Shown: positions 1-6,169 of the stretch, piece by piece
How positions within the stretch are numbered: position 1 is the first letter of the stretch
How the letters are laid out: each line of letters starts with the position of its first letter
Origin: an uncultured Clostridia bacterium
Lineage (GTDB): Bacteria > Bacillota > Clostridia > Oscillospirales > UMGS1783
Length of the DNA stretch: 8,533 nucleotides
Assembly (NCBI GenBank): GCA_937892635.1
Contig: CALBKB010000214.1
Location: forward strand, 1 to 8,533
Direction of reading: 5' to 3'
Position numbers and translations under genes: made by a program
The notes under the pieces: model-generated
The model's database searches: none
Told to the model about the DNA's origin: nothing
The model's input: the letters and a program-made list of their open reading frames with translations, nothing else

Positions 1-271
1 AGGTTTTGCCGACTCTCAGCAAAAACCGATGCATGGCCTCAACCTTAGCTTCGTTACCCTCAAAAAAGACATCCGACAAACGATAGGCCAAAGATACCGA
101 CGCGCCGGACAGCCCCGGACATTTTTGATAGTCTCGCATGGCAGACACAAAGGCAGAAACCTGCTTTCGGATTTGATTTTTATGATCGCCTATTTCTTTG
201 TTAACCGAGTCTTTACACATGCGAATATAACAAGACAGACACTCATTTCGGTACCGTTTGAGGATTTTCAT
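1..271 (-). CDS. Unrecognised protein, N-terminal 90 residues only (runs off left edge)
   Basis: An open frame begins at an ATG at 271 and stays open to the window edge, so the C-terminus is missing. A very good ribosome binding site, GGAGG, lies 7 nt upstream (279-283), and the start is 18 nt after the stop of the YitT-family gene, so the two are probably co-transcribed. The visible part is basic and charged, begins MKILKRYRNECLSCYIRMCK, and has a CLSC pair at residues 11-14 and a third Cys in the same helix-like segment. I see no signal peptide or membrane segment. A Cys-x-x-Cys near the N-terminus is also seen in DUF89-type (ARMT1-like) phosphatases, but the rest is not close enough to claim that. 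I do not recognise the family. The gene call is good; the function is unknown. Confidence 0.7.
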   Translation of the reverse strand, partial: MKILKRYRNECLSCYIRMCKDSVNKEIGDHKNQIRKQVSAFVSAMRDYQKCPGLSGASVSLAYRLSDVFFEGNEAKVEAMHRFLLRVGKT

Positions 272-289
272 TCCTGTTCCTCCATGAAA

Positions 290-1150
290 CTATTTGTGAT
301 CGGTCAAAAAGCCGTAGCCGGAGATCTCTGAGGTGTTCGACGCAATAAAGAAAGCCGTTTCATCGGTTTCAAAAACGATCTTTCGCAAGCGAACCAATTC
401 ATAGCCGTAGACAGCGCACAAAATAATATCCCGATCGGTATGCGAATAACTGCCCCTTCCGTACAGCACGGTAGCACCGCGCCCAAGTTTTTTAAGAATT
501 TGCAGCTCGATCTGTCGGCTTTGCGAGGAAATGATGAAACACACCGTTCCCTTCTCGGTGCGCGACAGAACATAATCGATGGCTTCCGAGGCAACAAAAA
601 TTAGAATTAAAGAATAGAGGGCACCCGGAATATCACGATGCACCAATATTGTACCGACGAGTAAAATCAAACCATCAACGATCAGCAGCAATTTCCCCAT
701 TTTCAGCCGCGGATGGGAGATACGAATCAGATGCGAGAGCAGATCACTCCCGCCCGTGGTGATCCCACGCTGAAAAATGAGAGCCAACCCAACGCCTGAT
801 GCCAACCCCCCGAAAATACAGGCTAAAATGCGATCGTCGGTAACCGCCGGCAAGAAATCGAAGATATCCACCGTCAGACCCGACAACAGCGTAGCTATAA
901 CCGTCTTTATCAAGAACAGTCGTCCTAACCGTTGTATGCTTAACACAAACAGCGGCAGATTGATCAATACGATGCCCAAACCGACCGATAGCCCCGTTAA
1001 GTCATGCAAAATAATACTCAAACCGGTAGCCCCGCCCGGAATGAGTCCGCAAGGCACAACAAACACATTGACAGCTACGGCATAGATTATACAGCCGACA
1101 ACCACAAACAGCGCATCTAACGCATATTCTTTGATTTGTCTTATTTGCAT
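290..1150 (-). CDS. YitT-family membrane protein with C-terminal DUF2179 domain
   Basis: An integral membrane protein of 286 residues, the usual length for the YitT family (about 280). The N-terminal two thirds contain five to six hydrophobic segments (about 12-32, 56-72, 80-98, 108-127, 153-170 and 177-192) with the family's glycine-rich signatures GGATGLSII (39-47) and GGSDLLS (133-139). The C-terminal soluble part (about 200-280) is the DUF2179 domain with GRGATVLYGRGSYS (223-236). Family members are common in Bacillota; their transport or sensory role is not established. I chose the ATG at 1150, with a weak GGGTG site upstream. A longer frame starts at 1219, but that would put the start inside the terminator stem of the preceding gene. 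It probably has its own promoter in 1151-1193, though I see no clear one. It likely forms a unit with the unknown gene downstream. Confidence 0.88.
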   Translation of the reverse strand: MQIRQIKEYALDALFVVVGCIIYAVAVNVFVVPCGLIPGGATGLSIILHDLTGLSVGLGIVLINLPLFVLSIQRLGRLFLIKTVIATLLSGLTVDIFDFLPAVTDDRILACIFGGLASGVGLALIFQRGITTGGSDLLSHLIRISHPRLKMGKLLLIVDGLILLVGTILVHRDIPGALYSLILIFVASEAIDYVLSRTEKGTVCFIISSQSRQIELQILKKLGRGATVLYGRGSYSHTDRDIILCAVYGYELVRLRKIVFETDETAFFIASNTSEISGYGFLTDHK

Positions 1151-1193
1151 ATTATCACCCGTATCAGTATCGGCAAAAATTACTAGGATATAC

Positions 1194-1226
1194 AAAAAAA
1201 GGACAGATGACTCAATCATCTGTCCT
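1194..1226 (-). terminator. Intrinsic terminator of the dnaX-ybaB-recR-mrnC unit
   Basis: On the minus strand a perfect 11-bp stem (AGGACAGATGA / TCATCTGTCCT) with a 5-nt loop is followed directly by a run of seven T. The 5' arm is also the last coding triplets and the TGA stop of mrnC, so the terminator overlaps the end of the reading frame. Confidence 0.9.
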
Positions 1227-1599
1227 GAGAAAGATATTCAAATATTGGCTCAAACAACTCCGTCAAGCGTTGTTGCTGCCCCATCAAATCCAAATACCCG
1301 AAGACGGCCTCCAAGGCCGTAGCACGGTGATAATCGCCGATATCAGCATGGCGTGGAGCATGGGGAGGATTGGCATTACGTGCCCGCATAAACACCGATT
1401 CTTCCTCTTTGTTGAGCATGGGAAGAAGCACCTCGCAGGCCTTACTCTGGCGCGACGCACTGACATAGTTCATGGCAAGACGATGCATTTGTCCAGCCGG
1501 CAAGGCAGCTTGAGCAATCAAGGCACGTCGCACCATAAGTTCATACACGGCGTCCCCTTGATAGGCCAAGGTCAAGACATTTACCAAAAACGGATCCAT
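1216..1599 (-). CDS. mrnC: Mini-ribonuclease III (MrnC)
   Basis: Encodes a 127-residue RNase III catalytic domain without the double-stranded RNA binding domain, the hallmark of mini-RNase III, which matures 23S rRNA ends in Bacillota. The catalytic signature LAYQGDAVYELMVRR (11-25) holds the acidic residues Asp16 and Glu20. The motifs MHRLAMNYVSA (38-48), RARNA (72-76) and DYHRATALEAVFGYL (89-103, with Glu97) complete the family pattern. A start codon two residues upstream (1605) exists, but the GAGGT ribosome binding site sits only 1 nt before it, while it is about 6 nt from the ATG at 1599, so I prefer the latter. The gene lies immediately downstream of recR. In B. subtilis mrnC lies next to cysS, so the recR linkage here is a lineage-specific arrangement. 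An intrinsic terminator begins inside its last codons. Confidence 0.92.
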   Translation of the reverse strand: MDPFLVNVLTLAYQGDAVYELMVRRALIAQAALPAGQMHRLAMNYVSASRQSKACEVLLPMLNKEEESVFMRARNANPPHAPRHADIGDYHRATALEAVFGYLDLMGQQQRLTELFEPIFEYLSQDR

Positions 1600-1608
1600 A
1601 CCCATACC

Positions 1609-2214
1609 TCAATCGATGCTGCGGCGTCCCTCAAAGGCACGCAAGAGCGTTACCTCATCGGCATAGCGTAAATCGCCGCCGACCGGAATACCGTAGGCAA
1701 TACGGGTGACCTTGACATCCAAAACCTTGAGCAATTTGTTGATATAGGTGGCCGTCATTTCCCCTTCGATGGTGGGATTGGTGGCTAAGATAACCTCTTT
1801 GATATCCTCATTACCGACACGGGATATCAATTCCTTAATTTTTAACTGCTCAGGACCGATACCGTCCATCGGCGAAATGACGCCGTGAAGCACATGATAC
1901 AAGCCCTTATAATCGCGAATGCGCTCAAAAGACACGATATCCTGCGGCTGCTCGACCACGCAGATGCGGGAATGATCTCTGCGATCGTCGGCACAGATCT
2001 CACACATATCCTCCTGCCCTGTTAATCCAAAACAGATCGGGCAGGTCGAAGTGTGTTCCTTGGCATACAAAATCGCACCGGCAAAAGCCTGCACTTCTTC
2101 CTTGGACATTTCAATGACCTCATAGGCCAGTCGTTGTGCCGTTTTGGCTCCAATGCCCGATAATTTTCTAAACTGCTCGGCTAAATTCTGTACAGGTGTA
2201 TGAAACGCGCTCAT
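1609..2214 (-). CDS. recR: Recombination mediator protein RecR
   Basis: A 201-residue protein of standard RecR length. It acts with RecO (and RecF) to load RecA on single-stranded DNA at gaps. In order it shows an N-terminal helix-hairpin-helix, LSGIGAKTAQRLA (18-30). A four-Cys zinc finger follows, with Cys58, Cys61, Cys71 and Cys74. Next is a Toprim domain (about 82-175) with ICVVEQPQDI, the HGVISPMDGIGP segment (110-121) and ATNPTIEGE (144-152). The C-terminal segment is GIPVGGDLRYADEVTL (175-190). The AGGAG site is 8 nt before the ATG. It follows ybaB by 14 nt and precedes mrnC almost directly, so it is cotranscribed with dnaX and ybaB, the conserved arrangement across Bacillota and many other bacteria. 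Nothing unusual in the sequence. Confidence 0.97.
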   Translation of the reverse strand: MSAFHTPVQNLAEQFRKLSGIGAKTAQRLAYEVIEMSKEEVQAFAGAILYAKEHTSTCPICFGLTGQEDMCEICADDRRDHSRICVVEQPQDIVSFERIRDYKGLYHVLHGVISPMDGIGPEQLKIKELISRVGNEDIKEVILATNPTIEGEMTATYINKLLKVLDVKVTRIAYGIPVGGDLRYADEVTLLRAFEGRRSID

Positions 2215-2228
2215 TCACATTCTCCTGC

Positions 2229-2576
2229 TTAAAACATTCCGGGAAGACCCAAGCCGCTTAAGCTGCCGGTGATCTGTCCCATTTCTTCCTCCGAAGCTTT
2301 ATCAATGGCGTCCATGACCTCATTGACGGCGGCACAAACCAGATCTTCCAGCGTTTCGGCATCGTCGGCATCGATAACATCGGGGTCAATTTTCACCGAT
2401 TGGATACGGTGCGTACCCAGAGCAGTCACAGTGACGGCACCGCCGCCGGAGGATGCAGAAAATTCACGCTCGGCAAGTTCTACCTGCTTGGCTTCCATTT
2501 CCTCTTGCATTCTTTTGAGTTTATTGAGCGAACTGAGGCTGGGTCCGCCTGCGTCCTTAGGAATTCTGACTTTCAT
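2229..2576 (-). CDS. ybaB: YbaB/EbfC family nucleoid-associated protein
   Basis: A small dimeric DNA-binding protein of the YbaB/EbfC family, 115 residues, slightly above the usual 100-110. It has the family plan. An N-terminal helix LNKLKRMQEEMEAKQVELAE (17-36) is followed by a beta region with SGGGAVTVTALGTHRIQSVKIDP (43-65, a conserved glycine cluster and VKIDP). A second helix, ETLEDLVCAAVNEVMDAIDK (74-93), and a Gly/Met-rich tail ending LSGLGLPGMF complete it. The extra N-terminal dozen residues are polar and probably disordered. The ribosome binding site AAGGAG overlaps the stop codon of dnaX, which suggests translational coupling. The location between dnaX and recR is the classic one. 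Its exact cellular role is not settled; family members bind and bend DNA and affect nucleoid organisation. Confidence 0.95.
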   Translation of the reverse strand: MKVRIPKDAGGPSLSSLNKLKRMQEEMEAKQVELAEREFSASSGGGAVTVTALGTHRIQSVKIDPDVIDADDAETLEDLVCAAVNEVMDAIDKASEEEMGQITGSLSGLGLPGMF

Positions 2577-2588
2577 AACCGATTCTCC

Positions 2589-4037
2589 TTACAGTGAAAA
2601 AGTATCATTCGTTTCTTGCGGTTGAGCCGCTTTCCGGGGCGGCACGACCTCAATCACGCAATCCGACAAACCGATGGCGGCACAAGCATCACGCAGATGC
2701 TTTTGCGTGTCGGGACGGCTGGCCAATTCATATTCCGACGTAGTCGTAGCGTATAAGAGCAATCGTCCATTTTGATAGACACCCTTTTGCGGAATAAAAA
2801 AGCGAACGTTGGGCTGCTTGATTTGAGCCAAAATCTTTTTATAGGCATCCCCATCAACCGCCGCCTTGGGTTGCGGTGCCGGTATCGGATCCGGTTTGGG
2901 CTGTTCCCTTTTGGGTTCAGGACGTGCCGATACGGCAGGAGCCTGCACGGGAACGGGCTCCTGTTTGGGACGGCACAGGCGCAAGATGCACATTTGTGCC
3001 ACCGTTAAGTTGCCGCTGTTTTTGGTTACTCCCGCGACAGCTTCGGTTAACCGTTCAATACAATAGAAGATATATTCTTGTGACAGGCTTTGGGCAAGTT
3101 GGGCAAACGCCTTCTTTTCATCCTGACTGCGACGCACACAATCCTGCGCGCCCATACGAATCAATAACAAATCGCGATAACAACCGATCAATTCACCAAG
3201 CAAAGTATCCATGCGCTTGGATGTGGCATAAAATCCATCCAAAATGGAAATAGCTTTTACAATATCCTGCTGCTCACAAGCCGCGATCAATCCCAGCATT
3301 TCCTCGGCACCGGCTATGCCAACCGTTTCCAGCACCGTCTGACGAGTTACCGTGCCGGCTGTCTGACACTGTTCCAAGATAGACAAGGCATCGCGCATAG
3401 CACCATCCGCCAACAAGGCGATCATTTCGGCCGCCTGCGCATCGAGAGTAATGTTTTCCTGCTTGGCAACCAATTCCAGGCGAGCGGTTATGACCGAAAC
3501 GGGCAGACGCTTAAAATCAAACCGCTGACAGCGGGATAAGATGGTGGCGGGGATCTTTTGCGCCTCGGTGGTAGCTAAAATAAAAACCACATACTCAGGC
3601 GGCTCTTCGAGGGTTTTAAGCAAAGCGTTAAAGGCGTTGTTGGTCATCATCTGGACCTCGTCGATGATATAGACCTTACGCTTGCCGATGGAAGGGGCAT
3701 AGACAACCTCATCAATGATAGAGCGGATATCCTCGACACGACTTTTGCTGGCGGCGTCGATTTCTACAACGTCATACAAACTTTCTTGTTCAAACAAGCG
3801 GCAGTTTTCGCAGCGACCGCAAGGCTCACCGTCTTGCGGAGACAGACAGTTGACAGCCTTGGCCAATATCTTGGCGCAGGTCGTCTTACCGGTGCCGCGG
3901 GTGCCGGTAAAGAGATAGGCATGGCCTATTTTTTCTTGTTTAATTTGATTTTTGAGGGTAACGGTAACGTGATCCTGGCCATAGACATCTTCAAATCTGG
4001 CCGGTCGCCATTTTCTGTAAAGGGCCTGATATTCCAT
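2589..4037 (-). CDS. dnaX: DNA polymerase III subunit gamma/tau
   Basis: The clamp-loader ATPase of the replicative polymerase, 482 residues. Visible elements are the N-terminal YRKWRP (7-12) and the Walker A loop GTRGTGKT (45-52). The zinc-binding cysteines are Cys64, Cys73, Cys76 and Cys79. Walker B is YIIDE (123-127), followed by LLKTLEEPPEYVVFILATTE (139-158), and the sensor/arginine-finger region ILSRC lies at 166-170. After the AAA+ collar a Pro/Gln/Lys-rich linker (about 364-395) leads to a short C-terminal domain. The protein is shorter than B. subtilis DnaX (about 560), the loss being in the tau-specific C-terminus. Walker B is followed by VQMM where VHML is usual, a mild variation. 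The AGGTGG site is 7-8 nt from the ATG. It sits 24 nt after the SRP RNA, as in B. subtilis. I see no slippery A-run obviously supporting a frameshift. Confidence 0.97.
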   Translation of the reverse strand: MEYQALYRKWRPARFEDVYGQDHVTVTLKNQIKQEKIGHAYLFTGTRGTGKTTCAKILAKAVNCLSPQDGEPCGRCENCRLFEQESLYDVVEIDAASKSRVEDIRSIIDEVVYAPSIGKRKVYIIDEVQMMTNNAFNALLKTLEEPPEYVVFILATTEAQKIPATILSRCQRFDFKRLPVSVITARLELVAKQENITLDAQAAEMIALLADGAMRDALSILEQCQTAGTVTRQTVLETVGIAGAEEMLGLIAACEQQDIVKAISILDGFYATSKRMDTLLGELIGCYRDLLLIRMGAQDCVRRSQDEKKAFAQLAQSLSQEYIFYCIERLTEAVAGVTKNSGNLTVAQMCILRLCRPKQEPVPVQAPAVSARPEPKREQPKPDPIPAPQPKAAVDGDAYKKILAQIKQPNVRFFIPQKGVYQNGRLLLYATTTSEYELASRPDTQKHLRDACAAIGLSDCVIEVVPPRKAAQPQETNDTFSL

Positions 4038-4061
4038 ATCGTCACCACCTAAAATAAATAG

Positions 4062-4165
4062 AATGAGACAGGGTACCTACTGCACCCGGAACGAACTGCT
4101 TAATGCTGCTCGGTTCCCCGCCTGACATGGTTCACAGACATCCGCCGCGTAGGACCTGTCTCATT
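4062..4165 (-). ncRNA. ffs: Small bacterial signal recognition particle RNA (4.5S-type)
   Basis: About 104 nt. The RNA scaffold of the SRP binds Ffh and directs nascent membrane proteins to FtsY. On the minus strand the conserved apical region reads GUGAACCAUGUCAGGC, then a hairpin CGG-GGAA-CCG with the GGAA tetraloop, then AGCAGCAUUAAGCAG, all hallmark SRP RNA positions. The two ends pair over 11 bp (4155-4165 with 4062-4072), closing the long rod. The short size and lack of room for an Alu domain indicate the small type rather than the ~270-nt Bacillus type. A near-perfect promoter precedes it. The position directly upstream of dnaX matches Bacillota synteny. The terminal stem is followed by a U-rich stretch (4051-4060), which may promote partial termination before dnaX. 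Ends are estimated to within a few nt. Confidence 0.95.
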
Positions 4166-4169
4166 TCAT

Positions 4170-4198
4170 ATTATACAATATAGTCTGTCCGATTTCAA
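4170..4198 (-). promoter_or_regulatory. Sigma-A type promoter for SRP RNA (and dnaX)
   Basis: On the minus strand a -35 box TTGAAA (4193-4198) is separated by exactly 17 nt from a perfect -10 box TATAAT (4170-4175). The expected start site at about 4162-4164 coincides with the 5' end of the SRP RNA helix. The -35 box begins only 3 nt past the rpe stop. Confidence 0.9.
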
Positions 4199-4201
4199 GA
4201 C

Positions 4202-4858
4202 TTATTTACGATTGACCGATGCGAAATAGCGGACGGCCGCATCCACGTCTTGCGCACAAAATACAGCACTGCCGGCCACCAACACATCCGTGCCGGCATC
4301 GACCAACAACTGAGCATTATCGGCATTAACGCCACCGTCGACTTCAATCAGATAGGACAGACCACGCTCTTTGCGTTTATCATCGAGCCACGTGATCTTG
4401 GGCACCATATCGCTCATAAATTTTTGACCGCCAAAACCCGGTTCAACCGTCATGACCAGCACCATATCCAGCTGTGCCAGATACGGCTCACAGACCTCGA
4501 CGGGCGTGCCCGGCTTGACTGTCAAGGCGGCGCGGAGACCATGGGCTTTAATCTTGTTAAGGCAGCCTTGGATATCCGTTGTGCTTTCGGTATGAATGGT
4601 AATGATATCGGCTCCGGCCTTGGCAAATTCATCCAGATAGCGTTCCGGTTCACAGATCATCAGATGCACATCAAAAACGGCATCGGATGTTGGACGCAGC
4701 GAACGAATAACGCAGGGGCCCAAGGTAATATTGGGGACAAAAGCGCCGTCCATAACATCAATATGCAGATATTGGGCACCGGCATCGGTCACGCGTTTGC
4801 AATCCTCTGCTAAGCGGGAAAAATCGGACGATAAGATAGAAGGGGCAACAATAGCCAT
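4202..4858 (-). CDS. rpe: Ribulose-phosphate 3-epimerase
   Basis: A TIM-barrel enzyme of 218 residues interconverting ribulose 5-phosphate and xylulose 5-phosphate in the non-oxidative pentose phosphate pathway. All signature strands are present. They are APSILSSDF (5-13), HIDVMDGAFVPNITLGP (32-48, metal ligands His32 and Asp34), DVHLMI (63-68, His65), the phosphate-side loop VEPGFGGQKF (138-147) and EVDGGVN (172-178, catalytic Asp174). The last is VLVAGSAVF (192-200), the C-terminal phosphate-binding strand. AGGAG lies about 9 nt before the ATG and overlaps the end of the upstream gph gene, only 12 nt away, so the two are an operon. In many Bacillota rpe lies with rsgA and the prkC/prpC genes; here it follows a phosphoglycolate phosphatase-type gene, an arrangement more often described in proteobacteria. 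Identification is secure. Confidence 0.97.
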   Translation of the reverse strand: MAIVAPSILSSDFSRLAEDCKRVTDAGAQYLHIDVMDGAFVPNITLGPCVIRSLRPTSDAVFDVHLMICEPERYLDEFAKAGADIITIHTESTTDIQGCLNKIKAHGLRAALTVKPGTPVEVCEPYLAQLDMVLVMTVEPGFGGQKFMSDMVPKITWLDDKRKERGLSYLIEVDGGVNADNAQLLVDAGTDVLVAGSAVFCAQDVDAAVRYFASVNRK

Positions 4859-4870
4859 GATAATATCTCC

Positions 4871-5524
4871 TTATTTCAAAATCAAATCTACCATCTGAGC
4901 CGGCGTTGACGCCAACAGATCGGCGCCTGCTTGCCGCAGCTCTTCTCTTCCGCGATAACCCCATTCACAGCCGATGCAGGGCATATCGGCGTTATGAGCG
5001 GTATACACGTCCACATTACTGTCGCCGATAAAGATAGCCTCAGCATGAGAAACGCCATGGTCGTTGAGTATTTTTTGCAAATAGTCAGGGGCAGGCTTAA
5101 GCGGGTAACCGCTGCCGGCACCGTAGACGCCGCAAAACGAGATGTCCGGCAGAAGTTTTTGGCACAGAAACTGCGAATGTTCTTCGGTTTTATTGGATAA
5201 AACGGCCATTTTTACGCCATGATCCTGCAGACGCCGCAGGGCTTGGCGTATGCCCGCATAAGCATAGGTATGATCCGCATAATGGGCATGGTACGTTTCA
5301 TGATAGATACGGCACATAGCCTTAAATTGTTCCTCATTATCGAAATCGGGCGGCAGGATACGGCGCAACGAGGTTTGGTATCCGTTGCCGATGACCTGAC
5401 CGAAACGTTCTGTTGGACAGGGGGCATAACCGTAGGCCTCTACCGCTGCATTGAACGCGGGCAAGAGATCGGGGAGCGTATCAAAAAGAGTGCCATCCAA
5501 GTCAAATACAGCTAATTTATACAT
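4871..5524 (-). CDS. gph: HAD-IA phosphatase, phosphoglycolate phosphatase type
   Basis: A 217-residue haloacid dehalogenase superfamily hydrolase with all four motifs. Motif I is DLDGTLFDT with nucleophile Asp8 and Asp10, motif II is LSNK with Ser110, motif III is the lysine in LKPAP (Lys143), and motif IV is GDSNVD with Asp168 and Asp172. Residues 15-90 form the helical cap, giving substrate selectivity. Similarity in layout to Gph suggests 2-phosphoglycolate, a by-product of DNA repair and oxygenation, as substrate. The family is promiscuous, however, and PpaX-like pyrophosphatase or another sugar phosphatase is possible. The start has GGTGAAG 3-9 nt upstream. It is the first gene of the leftward arm, transcribed from an extended -10 promoter in the divergent region shared with carD, and precedes rpe by 12 nt. 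Confidence 0.88.
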   Translation of the reverse strand: MYKLAVFDLDGTLFDTLPDLLPAFNAAVEAYGYAPCPTERFGQVIGNGYQTSLRRILPPDFDNEEQFKAMCRIYHETYHAHYADHTYAYAGIRQALRRLQDHGVKMAVLSNKTEEHSQFLCQKLLPDISFCGVYGAGSGYPLKPAPDYLQKILNDHGVSHAEAIFIGDSNVDVYTAHNADMPCIGCEWGYRGREELRQAGADLLASTPAQMVDLILK

Positions 5525-5556
5525 CGCTTCACCAAAAAAAACATGAATTTGATGGT

Positions 5557-5565
5557 ATTATAACA
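5557..5565 (-). promoter_or_regulatory. Extended -10 promoter for gph-rpe
   Basis: The minus strand carries TGTTATAAT, an extended -10 element (TGn plus a perfect TATAAT), about 32 nt upstream of the gph start. No good -35 box lies 16-18 nt upstream, which is normal for extended -10 promoters. The leader contains a run of eight T just before the ribosome binding site. Confidence 0.65.
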
Positions 5566-5586
5566 TGCATAATTTGAAAAGAAAAG

Positions 5587-5615
5587 TTGATTTATGAAAA
5601 TTTTTCATGTATAAT
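5587..5615 (+). promoter_or_regulatory. Sigma-A type promoter for carD-ispD-ispF
   Basis: A -35 box TTGATT (5587-5592), a 17-nt spacer and a perfect -10 box TATAAT (5610-5615). The start site would be near 5622, leaving a leader of about 44 nt before the preferred carD start at 5666. This diverges from the gph promoter; the two -10 boxes lie about 50 bp apart. Confidence 0.75.
5594..5608. promoter_or_regulatory. Palindrome inside the carD promoter spacer, possible operator
   Basis: A perfect inverted repeat, ATGAAAA-T-TTTTCAT, occupies most of the spacer between the -35 and -10 boxes of the carD promoter. A dimeric repressor bound here would block polymerase. AT-rich DNA gives such repeats by chance fairly often, so this is a suggestion only. 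Confidence 0.3.
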
Positions 5616-5665
5616 ATAATTAAATTATGTGTAACACCATTCTACAGAAAGGTTTGGTCGCCTCC

Positions 5666-6139
5666 ATGTATGCAATAGGGGACAAAGTCGTGTGTCCGAT
5701 GCACGGCGCAGGAATCATTGAACAGATCGAAACGCGCACCATCAATGGTGTCGATCAACAGTATTATGTTGTTTCGCTTTTTTTAGGAAATATCAAGATC
5801 ATGGTGCCCGTTGACAAGGAGCCGACTCAGATCCGCATGGTGACGCACAAAGAGCATGCCCAGAGCATTTTAGGGGCGCTGCATGATTTGGAAACGGAGC
5901 AAAACGCCAACTGGTCCAAGCGTTACCGTGAAAATATGGACAAGCTTAAAACCGGTGATCTGATTGAAACGGCCAAGGTTTTCAAAAGTTTGGTACTGCG
6001 TAATAAGGAAAAGTCACTTTCGGCCGGTGAACGCAAGATGTTACATAGCGCCAAACAGATCCTGATGAGTGAACTGATGATCGCCCTGGATACCGATATC
6101 CGTGATTTGGAGCAAGAAATATACAATGCCATAGGCTGA
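5666..6139 (+). CDS. carD: CarD/CdnL-family transcriptional regulator
   Basis: A 157-residue protein. The family binds the RNA polymerase beta subunit near the promoter and stabilises open complexes at housekeeping promoters. The N-terminal Tudor-like interaction domain begins MYAIGDKVVCPMHGAGIIE and runs to IMVPVDK (45-51). The C-terminal helical DNA-binding domain (about 62-157) carries the conserved Trp83, the KLKTGDLIETAKVFKSLV segment and the LSAGERKML helix (118-126). The ATG at 5666 gives the expected N-terminus. An in-frame ATG at 5627 lies only ~5 nt after the predicted transcription start, lacks a binding site and would add 13 residues unlike the family. An AGAAAGG site lies about 14 nt before 5666, rather far, so the exact start is less sure. 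It precedes ispD by 30 nt, an arrangement seen in several Bacillota. Confidence 0.9.
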   Translation: MYAIGDKVVCPMHGAGIIEQIETRTINGVDQQYYVVSLFLGNIKIMVPVDKEPTQIRMVTHKEHAQSILGALHDLETEQNANWSKRYRENMDKLKTGDLIETAKVFKSLVLRNKEKSLSAGERKMLHSAKQILMSELMIALDTDIRDLEQEIYNAIG

Positions 6140-6151
6140 GCCCTATGGCAT
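6126..6151 (+). other. Stem-loop straddling the carD stop codon
   Basis: A perfect 10-bp inverted repeat, ATGCCATAGG / CCTATGGCAT, with a 6-nt loop that contains the TGA stop of carD. It is followed by TTATCCTT rather than a T run, so it is at best a weak terminator. It could instead stabilise or tune the carD part of the transcript before ispD. Confidence 0.55.
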
Positions 6152-6169
6152 TATCCTTAGGAGGAGAGC

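Noticed and set aside
1150..1219. Longer start for the YitT-family protein at ATG 1219
   Set aside because: It would place the start inside the terminator stem of mrnC and add 23 residues not found in the family; no ribosome binding site suits it.
1207..1671. 154-codon plus-strand open frame opposite mrnC
   Set aside because: Antisense shadow of mrnC and the end of recR; no ribosome binding site or family features.
4250..4813. 187-codon plus-strand open frame
   Set aside because: It lies entirely opposite rpe, whose motifs are complete; the antisense protein shows no recognisable family pattern.
5627..5665. CarD start at ATG 5627
   Set aside because: It lies about 5 nt after the predicted transcription start, has no ribosome binding site, and adds residues before the conserved MYAIGDKVVCP beginning.
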